From Branchiostoma floridae (taxonomy: Eukaryota > Chordata > Leptocardii > Amphioxiformes > Branchiostomatidae), in contig NC_049990.1 of NCBI RefSeq assembly GCF_000003815.2, forward strand, positions 7,852,758 to 7,916,757: 64,000 nucleotides of DNA, read 5' to 3'. Each line of letters starts with the position of its first letter. Positions within the stretch are counted from its first letter, which is position 1. Of this stretch, positions 10,738 to 21,957 are shown one piece after another. The notes beneath the pieces were generated by a model. That model saw only the letters and a list, made by a program, of their open reading frames with translations, searched no databases and was not told where the DNA came from. The translations under genes were made by a program, and so were the position numbers.

Positions 10738-11518
10738 CCTGCTAAATGTTGGTTACCGTAATAGGTGATAGTATTAGATATCACTCAAGTAGCTGTATGG
10801 AAAGTCTTGGCTGCGAAAACTGTTTTGAAAGTGGCAATGATCCGAGCAGGTCATTGAAGTGTGCAGTGGCTTCAAGTGTTAATCCTCGTGCACACTTGAC
10901 TATCGTGGTCATTTACACGTGTACCATGGACACATGGCTTTTCGCTCGTTTAACATCTGTCTGAATAGAGATGAATAGAGAGAAAGGGAGAAATTGGGCG
11001 AGAATACATCGAGTCGAACTGATACACATTCAATCTCAGCGTGACAAATGTCAAAGGGCTCGATTTTATTAGGAGTAGGAGTACAGAGAATAGAGTATTA
11101 TAAAGAGAAACGAATTCTCAACCAACTTATGTGCTATTCGTTGATCTCCCTTCACGCTGGGCTGTTTTTGGTTTTCAAAATATCAGCTCCTAACCATATA
11201 AAAGTGATATACGTATGTCGAATCACTGATCCTCAGGGCACTTTACTCCTTTCAGATGTTTCTTCCCCAGTGAGTGAGAATAGACGAGGTAACCATGTAG
11301 GTGTGATGTGATTTGGCTTCATCACTGATGCCTGAGGCCCTCGAGGGGTGAACGTGAGGTTGGCGCCGAACCAAGGGCAAGTGAATGACATGGAAGAAGC
11401 ACTGAGACTGAATGTAGTGTAAGGTTGAGTGATCTAAGAGAGGAAGTGGAGTGAACATATGCATGCGTGATATTCTCTGATCTTCTTTCGTAGACTAAGT
11501 TAGAAAATAAGATGTGGC

Positions 11519-11640
11519 ACCGAATGGCCGAGTGGCCTATGCTAACAGACACGAGATTCAGAGGTCATTAGTTCGTCTCCTAAACTTGACGCCAATGTTC
11601 TCAACATCTCACTCTACCCGGGTGTAAAACGGGTACCAGA
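11519..11640 (+). repeat. tRNA-derived SINE (same family as 5.8 kb)
   Basis: Box A TGGCCGAGTGGCC at about 11525 and a box B-like GTTCGTCTCC near 11571, with the shared GCTAACAGACACGAGAT between them. It is followed by a G-rich tract (11646-11710). Confidence 0.6.
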
Positions 11641-13202
11641 CTTCGGTGGGGGGCGGGGGGGGGTGCTAAAGGGCGGTGGAAGGGGAGGGGTGGCCCGGGA
11701 GGGGTGGGCTCCGCCTCCCAATACCTTGCCCTAGACACAATGGACTAGCATCCCATGCCTCCCCTTGTCTTAAAAAAGGCTATGTAACTTCCTTTTTTTC
11801 TAGCAAATCCGCGTAGCAAGTGTTGTCTCCAAGCAGATGCATTGGTCAGGCCTGTGGGTTGTTTTAGAGGGAGGTGAAACAGAAAAACGTACATCCTTAG
11901 AGAGAGAAGAGGAAACGACGAAAACTGCGCAAGCGACCCGGAAAATATGCCCGAATGATGCACTTGCCTGGAGATTAATGCAATAGAAGCGTGCCGATCT
12001 CTGATGCGATCCTCTGCGCTCTTGATTCACTACAGATGTTTCTGTTTCAATGAGTCAAAAGAAAAGACGCAGTCTTTACTATATAAGTGTAACCTGAGTG
12101 CGTCGAACTGTTAAAACCTGCAAAGCGAGACCCTAACTCTCCAGAGACAAGGTTAGTGACCGAACCATGGAAGAAGCACTGATATGAGGATGCATGGTGC
12201 GCAGAGGTTATCAAAGTTGAGTCAGCTCATTATTTGATTTCTTTTCATGTTTGGTTGCCGTGGTCATTTCGTATATTTACAAACAAGAGCTCACTGATCT
12301 CCTTTGGGGTTTTGATTCGTAATAAAAGTCACAGTCCTAATCATATAAATGTGATGTGAGCGTGCTAAACTACTGGTCTTCTAAGCCAGAGGCCTTAGCA
12401 ACTAGAAATCAAAGAAAAAAGGACATGCCAAAATACGGCTATCTAACAGGAGAAAGTAACTAAAACTTGCTTAAGAGGGGTAATGCCAAGATAGTGTCAG
12501 GTGGATCATTGACCGAAGCATAAATAAGTTTTAAAAGTTTGACAAATAAAACACGTTTTGTTTCAAACTAGTGAAAACTAGAATTGAAACCTTTGTAGCT
12601 ACATTGTAGGCCTTATCTGGACCAATAAAATATGTCTAGTTCCCTACTCCTCGTGCCACTTGCTCCTCGTGATTCAGTGCGTGTCTCTCGTCCCGTGCGT
12701 GTGCACGTGCACTGAATCGTGCACTCTTGGCACATGCATGAACCTACCCGTACTTATCCCACTCTAAGCCAATCTCAGCATAGCACATTCAATCACCCCG
12801 CGTAATATACTACTAGTAATCTTCTTCACTTGCGTTTGGCCTTTTTGCTTTTTTTTTCTGTTGGAAATCTGATATGTAAAAGTAGTGCATCACAATGTAG
12901 TTGCCCCATGTGCACTGCATATTCGAGCCGTTAGAGGTTGTTTGGGGTCGTTTGAGGTGTCTAGGCAGACCCATGTAAGTGTACCGAATCACTGAGATTC
13001 TTGGGAATGTTGATGACTCCCCTTACATACTTCTTGCTGAGACGGACGAGCTCCTAGTCGTATAACCGTAACCTGTGTGTACTTCACCTCTGATGCCCGA
13101 CGTACAGGCAGGTGAATGAGAGGTTGGTGATCAAGCTAAGGCCAAAGTAAATGACATGGGATACTTAATGAGAGTAGTGCAGTGGTGCATTGACCGAAAT
13201 TA

Positions 13203-13317
<115 letters not shown>

Positions 13318-14852
13318 CAGACATGTACAGACAGACAGACAAATACAGAGAAAGAAACAGAAGGGCAAGTGAAAAAAGCGGTGCCCGTCAGCTTGTGTCT
13401 TATTCTAATATCACATTTCGCTTTTCTTTATCATAGTGTGAGAAACATATGAACACTTTGTCTTATTTTTATCTCGAAGGAAGAGCATCTGTTGAGCTTG
13501 GGGATGAATCGTATACGCGGCTAATCGTTAACATTCTCCGGCCCTTGATTCATGTAAAATCTTTCTGATCCGATGAAAGATTAAGATGCTATACTCATAA
13601 AAATAATACAATAACAAACACGCAGTCTCTAACATATAAGATAATATCATAGTGTGCGGAACTGTATAAGCATGAAGTGTAAATGACTCTTGATCTCCGG
13701 CCACGAAAGGTTAATGACCGAACCACAGAGGAAGCACCCAGACTGCATGTAGTGAAGGGTCACTGACTGCAGAGACGAGAAACAACTGATATAAACAACA
13801 TTTGAAATCCTTTGATCTCCATTCGTTTTCGGTTATTTTTCCTGTATTTCTAAAGGTTAAAAACCACGAGCTTAATGTCATATGGACGTCATGCAAGTGA
13901 ACCGAATAACAGACTCCTTAGGGCTTTTGATTCATGTCAAATTTTGCTTTCCGGTGAGCGTAGGATAGTAATTAGAAAAGACGCAGTGCTGATCATTTGA
14001 ATGTGATCTGAGAGTGCCGAAATGCTTTGTAATTCCCTGAAGACAAGACAGCGGAAGTAGCGGGCTGTCAAGACACGGTGACCGATCAGAAGAGCATCCT
14101 TGTTCAACCTCTGCGTAAAGAGAGACGATTGAGTCATTGACCGCTGAGCAAAAATACGTCCAGGATGCATGTTTACAGAAAAAATGCACATTTCGTTTTA
14201 AGCTCACTTAAAAAATCAATAGAAATTAAATTTTTCAGAAACCTTGTTGGAAACCAACGCTATCACAAGTAGCATGGAAGTATAATTACAGTATATATAA
14301 GCCCATGCTTCTTGTCGTGATAGTTTGAGTTTTCTTAAAAGCGTAAAGTACACAAATTAAGTTGATGAGAAGAGGGGCGATTAATGATAACCGCTCAAAA
14401 GGGACACAGTTTAAAATGCCAATCTGCTGTCTTTATTTCTTCGCTTGGTGAGTGTAAAAAGATGAAGCCCCCGTAATATCAGTGACACTTCCTTAGCAAG
14501 TCTCTGAGATTCTAGAGACTCTATTTTTGTTTCATTATGGGATAAAAGACGAAAGCCTAATCATACAAATGCGATCTAAGCATGCCGAATCGCTGAAGCA
14601 CTAAGTTTACTGATTGTCTTCATCCCATGAAAGGTTGTCGACCTGTCCGATGGCAAAAGAACTTCTGTAAAGACGTCAAATCATGCTAGAACTTTGGATT
14701 TTGATTAATGATATTCCAATGTCCTGTTATGATCAATTTGATTTGTTCTTCACAGGAGCAAAGAAGCGAATCACTAATCACATCACAAACACGTGTCCTA
14801 AAATTGGAATGGTCTTCGTCTGATCTTTTTGTTTTAATCAAGTAAGAAAGTA

Positions 14853-15762
14853 CAAAGCCCTGGTAGAATAAATGTTCGCAGACCCCTTAGGATTTCCTGA
14901 ACTTCGTTAGGCATGGTCCGAGATCAAAAGCTGAGCCAAACATCGCGAGTCCATAAAATTAAGCTAAACACAGCGCAGGGAAGGAATTGATGGGATTAAA
15001 AGAATGTAACAAAGAAAAAAAAACAGCAAGCCCACAAAGTGACATGGTCTTGTTTTTGTTTATTATGTTTGAAAAGATGGCGTGAAGCTTTGAGGAGAAA
15101 CTTTGAGAAGGATTCGGCGCTAGATATCAGTGATCAGGGTACGAATATGTCAAAAATAGAGGGTAGACTTAAGCTTGGTCCGGGCAATTTGCCCAAGAGG
15201 ATTTACCAACTTTTACAGAGTCTGACGTAGACGTCTACTGACTACAAATATATTTTTTTATCGTGAGCTGGATGTTTGATGCCATGCCAGTATTCTTCAA
15301 AGCCCTGATAGAATAAATGTTCAAAGTGCCAGAAATCGCAGACCCCTTGGGATTTCCTGAACTTCTTTAGGCTTGTTCTGAGATCAAAAGCTGAGCCAGA
15401 GAGGAACATCGCGAGTCCCTAGAAGCTAAACACAGGGAAGGGATTGATAGGCATAAAATAATGTGTCAACGGAAAAACAGCAAGCCCACAAAGTGACACT
15501 TTGTTTTTTTTTTCTTTATGTGTGAAAAGATGACGTGCTTTGAAATCATTGCCGATTGTTCTTATCTTGGATGTTGGAAAGATCAAGGGAGAACTCAGTG
15601 CTAGATCAGAGTACGAATAAGGTTAGAATAGAGGGTGGACTTGGTCCGGGCAACTTGCTCAAGATGAGAATGATGATTTATCAACCTTTACAGACGTCTA
15701 CTGACTACAAATCTTTTTTTTTATCGTGAGCTGGATGTTTGACGCCATGCCAGTATTCTTCA
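14853..15762 (+). repeat. Tandem duplication, period 445 bp
   Basis: Copy 1 (14853-15297) and copy 2 (15298-15762) share, in order: CAAAGCCCTG, TAGAATAAATGTTC, GATCAAAAGCTGAGCCA, ACAGCAAGCCCACAAAGTGA, GACGTCTACTGACTACAAAT and TATCGTGAGCTGGATGTTTG. Copies differ by small indels, so the duplication is not very recent. Confidence 0.88.
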
Positions 15763-17490
15763 TCCCAATTTTCAGCTTTGGAGTATGTTGAAGATTGGGT
15801 TAGAAAGGTCTTTTCAACAGAAGCCATTCTGACCTGAGCCTTTTCTTCCCCTACCTTTTCATCAGCGTGTGCAGCTGCCGCCTGAAGGGCAGTCTCTTGA
15901 CAACCTTTGAAAACGTTTCCATAATCGTGTTTCTGACACATAACGTTTATCAAAAGTAAGTCACCTCTAACTCTGCACGAATGATTGCATTTCAGGCGTA
16001 TGAATAAACTCTTTCTCTTCAAATTCTATCTACGAGTTCTGCATGTGCCAAAAATCATTTTCCCCATAGGCCATAGAGCTATTGTAGAGTGAAACTTGTT
16101 GCCACCAAGTACTGTAGGAGCATTCCTCATTCGATAGCTTTGAAAAACGTTGACAGCTAGACGTGCAAAGGTCAGGAGTGAAATCTGCCCGTCGCCGTTC
16201 AGTGTAATAAAACCAGCTGCCACGCCGCCTACCTGTAAGGCTGGTGTATTACACGGAAGGCTGGTTATATGGATGGTTATATTGTTGGTTACTAGTATAT
16301 TGATGCAGATACAAGCTAATGAAAGGCATTATATGAACCATTTTTTTCTGCGTTTTCGTTTTAGAGAATCGTAACCAGAACATCACAGAGGATAAACTCT
16401 CTCACTGACAGCAACATCAGCAGAATGTAGTTGATCAAAAATTTACATTGTACAATGTACAAAAATTACAATTCAGCCCTTAGGCTGCAACAGTTTTTAA
16501 TCTAATAAACATTTCCTCTCTTTCTCTCTATCATCCTCGTGACATAGAGAAGCATTGATTCACTTTGCTTTAGCTCCCGAACGCCCATCCTTCACAGCCT
16601 CTGAAACATTTCTCAGATCATGTTTTTAACTCATTAAAAAGATACAAAGCGCCTCTGAATCAGTTCCAATGACTGAGCTTCAGGTGAAGATGACTCTACT
16701 GTCACCTTCTGTTAATGGGTGTGCCTGCACCACCATATCACCTCCACATTTACTACAGACTCTACCAGCTTCCCATGCGCATTTCCGTATCGTTAGCAGT
16801 CGCTGCCATTAGAACGATTGATGCCATATCGCTGACAGATTGATGTAATTTCTGATCATATAATTGAGAGGTCAAAAACGCATAAAAAATGCATAAAGCA
16901 AAATTGACTTAAAACTATGCGCCAGTATCGTGAAAAATCGAAGAAATGAAAAACTACGGAAAAAAGAAATTTTATCATGTTGGCTTCGAAACCTGGTCAA
17001 ACAGGTTCATTCTAAAACCCTAATCCAGTACATCACGGATCCGGAGTAGCACGCGTTTCAAATGGCAACTTTGAAAACGGAAATTAGCAGCTGTGACATC
17101 GCAATCTTCTTCAGCCACTCAAAGATCATGCATAAGAGGGAAGTGTCTTACGACTTCAAGAAGTAATCACACCATATATGTGTGCATGTAAGACGACCAA
17201 TTCAATCTGAATCAACTTCACAGCCTGCTTCACGTCCTTGTGTATGTAAGTATTCCACACAATTATTGCATGTCCTGATTGGGTGGGTAGATTGCAATGC
17301 AATACTATATACAAGTGGCTTGTTAGTTGTCAGATGGTGCGGGGGTGTATTCTCGTACATTCCTGTAAGAAATACGTACATCCCATGGCAAAGCAAAGTC
17401 GCCTTAGCGACATCCACCCATGAAAAATAAAATAAAAATGTATCAAGCTTGGTCTCAATTTGTGATGCATGTAGAAATTTGTAGTCACCG
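15763..17490. other. No confirmed gene; interrupted minus-strand frame and repeat tails
   Basis: A minus-strand frame runs 16223-15705 with a single in-frame TAG at 16026-16028. It contains GKMIFGTC and CNHSCRVRGD segments but no family I can name. Its 5' part overlaps a repeat (16205-16275) also seen at 36845 and 42668, recognisable by GGTGTRTTACRC and GGTTATA-GGCTATATGGAT-like blocks. The rest shows nothing. Confidence 0.4.
16465..16512 (+). mobile_element. LINE (CR1/L2-type) 3' terminal hairpin remnant
   Basis: ATTCAGCCCTTAGGCTGCA forms a small stem-loop followed by TAATAAAC. The same end occurs near 37398 and 59771, with stem and AATAAA conserved, as in 3' ends of CR1/L2-like non-LTR elements. 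Confidence 0.5.
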
Positions 17491-17637
17491 AGCAGAGGTT
17501 CGGCTCCCGCTGCTTTTGACGTGTTTCTAGGTGTTTTTATCGGACTTTTTATTCCTGCTATCTTTACGTTTTTAGGATAGAAAGCCAGATAAAAGCGCCA
17601 AAAACACGTCAAAAATAGCAGGAGCCGAACCTCTGCT
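17491..17637. mobile_element. Compact MITE/foldback, 147 bp
   Basis: Arms of about 65 bp: GCAGAGGTTCGGCTCC with TTTTGACGTGTTT on the left, and AACACGTCAAAA with GGAGCCGAACCTCTGC inverted on the right, around a short TTTACG loop. No ORF. Confidence 0.82.
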
Positions 17638-17904
17638 TTGATATTTTTTTTACATTTTGAATGGTCAAGTATTTACTGAATGTTTAATCTAGAGAATTTG
17701 ACAAGAGAAATATTTGAAATAATACAATATCTGAAATTTTACCGATTTGATCGAAAATATGTTTAAAACTAACACAAAGGGCAGTCCTGACTATGCTAAG
17801 GACTATACTTATATAACAGTTGTTCTTTGCTGTCAAGCGAATAGGCTTTTACATTATAATCTCAACCTGAGTTTATGAACCAAGATGAACGATTATAGGT
17901 AGCG

Positions 17905-18385
17905 CACGATAATAGGTAAGGGAAGGACTAGCAACCCCTTCACTGTATATATAGAAACCGGGAGATTCCAACAAATCCCTATAGATCAGAGGGTTTGTCC
18001 ATTCTGTCCAGAGCTAATTGAAGACGAAAATCACTTTATGGTTGTATGTCCCAAATATTCTGATATACGAAATTCTCTGTACACAAGGCTGTCATCTTAT
18101 ACTCAAGGGTTTATCTCGATGGACCTGAAGTGCAAATTCAAATACATCATGACATGTGATAATCCCTGCATGACAGATATAGGAAAATATATCAAAGAAG
18201 GTTTAGACATTAGAAATTCCTCCAATGATTGTAAAAGCCTCCAATAACTGTAAGGAAATTTATCCCATACCACAACTTCTGTATTAGTTAGATAAGCGTT
18301 AAGTTATAGAACTGTAGTTATGTAGATGCCATACTTTGTACCCCGTACAATTGTTGTGCAATAAACTATAAACTATATATCCTCT
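17905..18385 (+). mobile_element. Non-LTR retrotransposon 3' fragment (reverse transcriptase C-terminus)
   Basis: The frame ending at TAA 18245 reads FTVYIETGRFQ, then RVCPFCPELIEDENHF and VVCPKYSDIRNSL. This is the Cys-rich CPxC...DExHFxxxCPxY tail found C-terminal to the reverse transcriptase of Jockey/CR1-like LINEs. The 3' UTR ends in TGCAATAAACTATAAACTAT, a LINE-style tail. The element is heavily 5'-truncated. Confidence 0.82.
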
Positions 18386-19204
18386 GCTAATGAAGCAGAA
18401 AGGAAACTGGCCGCCCTTAAACGCACTATAAGGGTCTTATCTAACGGTAATTGGTAGCCCTACGTTACAGGTAGGTCGGGGGCCATCTTTCGTAACAGTA
18501 CAACGCACTAACAGATGGTTAGGTAAGCTCTCAAGGGAATTCGATTTCTACATGTAGCTATAGTGGACGTCATGCGGAGCCTTGCAAATAATACTTTAAC
18601 GTTGTTTCGGCACTGCAAGATCAAATCTGGCAATTGACCAACTAGTGTTTCGTTAAGCTGGTCTTCGACAATTCTTAGAATTTCATCAGATTTTCCAATT
18701 AATATATAAGTACATGTATGAGTGAGTTGAGCTAAAATCTTATTCGACAGTGTGTTGCATCACCTTTTTCGTTCACTCTTTTCCTCTTGGGCACTCACAC
18801 AGAAGTGTAACTTGTAAGTAAGTATACGACAATGTTACATAAGCTCAGAATTAATGTGTTTCCTTGCGTATGCATTGGGAGGGGGACCGACACAGATGCA
18901 ATACAGAACGCTCTACATTTTATGAGATATCCAAATGTAGAAAAAAAAGTCAAATCGTGCCAAAAGAAGTAACAAAAATCTGAAAATAGACGGTTTTTCC
19001 TTAGAGAAAAACATAATTTTCCAATCATTTGACCAAAATAACCTACCACGACGTTAAACAAAAATCTGTCAATGGACGGCTGGTCCAAAGTATTGTCAAA
19101 AGCAGCCCTTAGAAATCTATACAAAATATGAAAATGTTCATTAACAGCATCAACAATGCACCATATATAGTTAACGTTAACAGTACAAACTCAATCTGGA
19201 GGAA
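18386..19204. other. Intergenic, nothing assigned
   Basis: No supported gene, RNA or clear repeat. The minus-strand open frame at 18795-19124 has no coding character that I recognise. Confidence 0.4.
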
Positions 19205-19590
19205 CAAAAAGACAAAATGATCTAATTTCAGATTTGATTTGTATCTATAGAAACTCATTTCACCTCAACAAAGAGCGCTAAATGTATAGGACAAGACAAA
19301 AATGATCTAAATTCAGATTTAATTCATAGCCATAGAAACTCATTTCACCTTAACAAAGAGCGCTAAATGGGCAAAACAAAAATTATCTAAATTCAGATTT
19401 GATTTATAGTCACAGAAACCCATTTCACCTTATCAAAGGCATATTAAGGAAAAGCAGATAAAGAAGCTAATTGGATTAATAAATACTATTTTAAACATAT
19501 CTAGATTTAGATCAGTAAATTTATTGTATCTTATTGTGCAGAAACGAATTTCAGCTCATCAAAGATCGCTAAACGTAACGAATATCCGTA
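19205..19590 (+). repeat. Tandem repeat, about 83-bp unit, three good copies plus one diverged
   Basis: GATCTAAATTCAGATTT followed by ATAGAAACTCATTTCACCT and CAAAGAGCGCTAAATG recurs from about 19207, 19290 and 19372. A diverged copy (AACGAATTTCAGCTCATC, AAAGATCGCTAAACG) ends near 19590. Confidence 0.8.
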
Positions 19591-20039
19591 CGTCTTAAAG
19601 ATCCCTTCCTGTGTATTCCCTGTAGTCTCAATTTCATAATAGTTTGGCTTTGTGTCATCGATCACGACCTAAGTAGCAACCTGCGTAACGAGCTATCTGA
19701 AAATACACGGATGCTGGTACTGGCTCAGGTAACACACACCATACGGAACAGCGTAGGGAAGTCAAGAATAGATGGCGCATGCGGCTTGTAGCCTTCAAGG
19801 CCACAACCAAACGGCAAAGATATCCTAAAAATTGTTGATCGAATATATCACATGACTAATTTAAATTCGGCAGTGAAAATTGCCCCAAATTTGTGAATTC
19901 GCGCCAATTTTCCCTTGTGGTCACACCGACGCGCGACGCATTTGCGCATGAAGCCCAGAAGAGCAGGTTATTGGAAATCGAAGCGTTTCTACTGAATCAA
20001 AGTCCAATATACAGTGATTAAAATGCATTAAGAATATGT

Positions 20040-20235
20040 TCACTTGTGATATTTGTTGCACATAGGTGAGAAAATGATGCAATGTATATGAATTGCTATT
20101 TGAGTGCGTTTGCACTAATTTGCGAATGCAAAATGATCAGTTTTGATATTTGGCGCAGCATAGGTAAGAAATATACAATATAAGAATTGTTATTTGCGTG
20201 GGTTTGCAACAATTTGCGAATGTATGGCAAAATTA
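20040..20235 (+). repeat. Two-copy tandem repeat, about 96 bp
   Basis: Both copies run ATATTTGTTGCACATAGGT-like sequence, AATTG(C/T)TATTTG and CAATTTGCGAATG-like sequence. The first starts near 20049, the second near 20147. Confidence 0.65.
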
Positions 20236-21400
20236 ATTCAGATGGACCAATAACCAGTACCTCCGCCAAAAAAGCATCTTGGTCAAAACGTACAAATACA
20301 AACAGTAACGGTTGATGAACACTTTCAGGGGTGTGATGCAATCATTTCAACTTCCGCTCGCCAGGTAGCGTTGTTTTCAACAACGGTGCGACGTTTTGGT
20401 ACATTACATGTGTAAAGACTCAGGTCTTGCGTGCTCGCGTAGGGCTCAGAAAAGACCCTTTTCTCTCAGGAAGAGAGGGGGAGGGGGTGGAAGAAGGGCC
20501 TGGGGGGAAACAGAGAGAGAGAGAAAGAGAGCGCGACAACGTTGCAATATAAAAGCAACAACGTTTAATCAGCTCATGCAATTTTCTCTTGTGTTTATTT
20601 TTATACAGGGTTTTTAAAGAACCATAACTTGCAAAAAGTCTCCACTAGAAGGCCAAGGACCTGGCAGACACGGACTGACACCAGGCGTATTCTAATAATC
20701 ACTATGTAATATTGTACTTTGGGGCAGGCTCAGTGTACAAATCTGGGCCTTTGTTGACCCCAAGGGCCAGTCAGGCAATCCAACGGACTAAATCGGCTTC
20801 GGTGACCTGAATCACTGATGATTTATTCCAGGAACTGTATTTTTAGAAAAACACACGGGAGGACTTGGTTATATTCTATCCTAATGATTTCCTACTACAT
20901 AATATAGACACAATTTGCAGCTGATTAATTTATGCATGTATGTTTTATAAAACCTGCTTCTAAAATTAACGTGATGTTATAAATCTAAATTTACTTTTAG
21001 AATATTGTTGTCCAAACAGGAAATTACTGTCAGCATGTCTTAATTTGTCTACATATATGTTAAACACATTGTATATTTTAGACATGGTTCGTCATGTTCG
21101 TTGGATCAATATTAGCTTGGTTGCCAATGTGGTGACAAACAATCTGTCCTTAGCAAAGTCCAGGTTTTAAAGTGATTAAATCATAAGCGTGATTTGCCTG
21201 AAATTCGGTGCAAAAATACAACAGCGTTTGTCTTTCAAAAACCTCTTTGGTAACTATCCGAGACTAGGCTGAGGTTTTAAGATCCCTTCCCTCAAATTTC
21301 GCATGGCGACAATGCGATGCAATTTTCCGACCAGCCTTCGACAAATAAACGCCTATGATAAATCAATGGATGGCATTTTGTATTTCATTCAAGCAACCGT
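20236..21400. other. Intergenic, nothing assigned
   Basis: Apart from a purine-rich G/GA tract at 20470-20530 and AT-rich sequence after 20840, nothing stands out. Confidence 0.4.
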
Positions 21401-21410
21401 TCGTTGTCGT

Positions 21411-21957
21411 GTAACCAATCGAAAGGAGTCGGCAGCTAGCTTTTGTCAATCACCCGGGCTTGGAGGCCGTCTTATCTGAAACCTGGTGACGTCAGGCGAT
21501 GACGTGCACACCCACACGCTCCCTGGTTGGTCCATATTTCTCAGCCCTCCCGGAGCGCTTTAAGTGGTGACAATCCATTATACAGGCGCTTGGCGGGTTT
21601 GCAGCGTCTCCAGTCAGACTTCACCATTGGAAGGAGGCGGCTGTGTGAACAGTGGTCTCCGATCAGGGCCCCAGATTGCCTTACCGTCTGGGAGCGTAGA
21701 AACATCAGTTCCTGGAACTTGCCAGAAGATGGATTGCCGTCCAGTCAGGGTCGTTCTCTTCCTCCCTTTGTGACGGGGGTGGCTACAGAATCGATCAGTG
21801 CAGACGTAAGCGAGGGAAGATCCTATAATGGGCTGCAGCTCTTGAGGTAAAACCCATTCTCAGTCTTTATTACAGTTTAGCCAGCCGTAAGAGGCAGGGG
21901 TAGGGTTGGAGCGAGCAGAACAGTGACGATATTCGGACCACTCTCTCGCCGTTAAAC
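21411..21957 (+). promoter_or_regulatory. Upstream region of the GPR101-like gene, with CRE and CCAAT motifs
   Basis: CCAAT at 21415-21419, a perfect palindromic CRE TGACGTCA at 21487-21494 and a CRE half-site TGACGTG at 21500-21506 lie 450-545 bp before the ATG. No TATA box is evident and the transcription start is not determined. The block is GC-richer than its flanks. Regulatory use is inferred. Confidence 0.45.
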
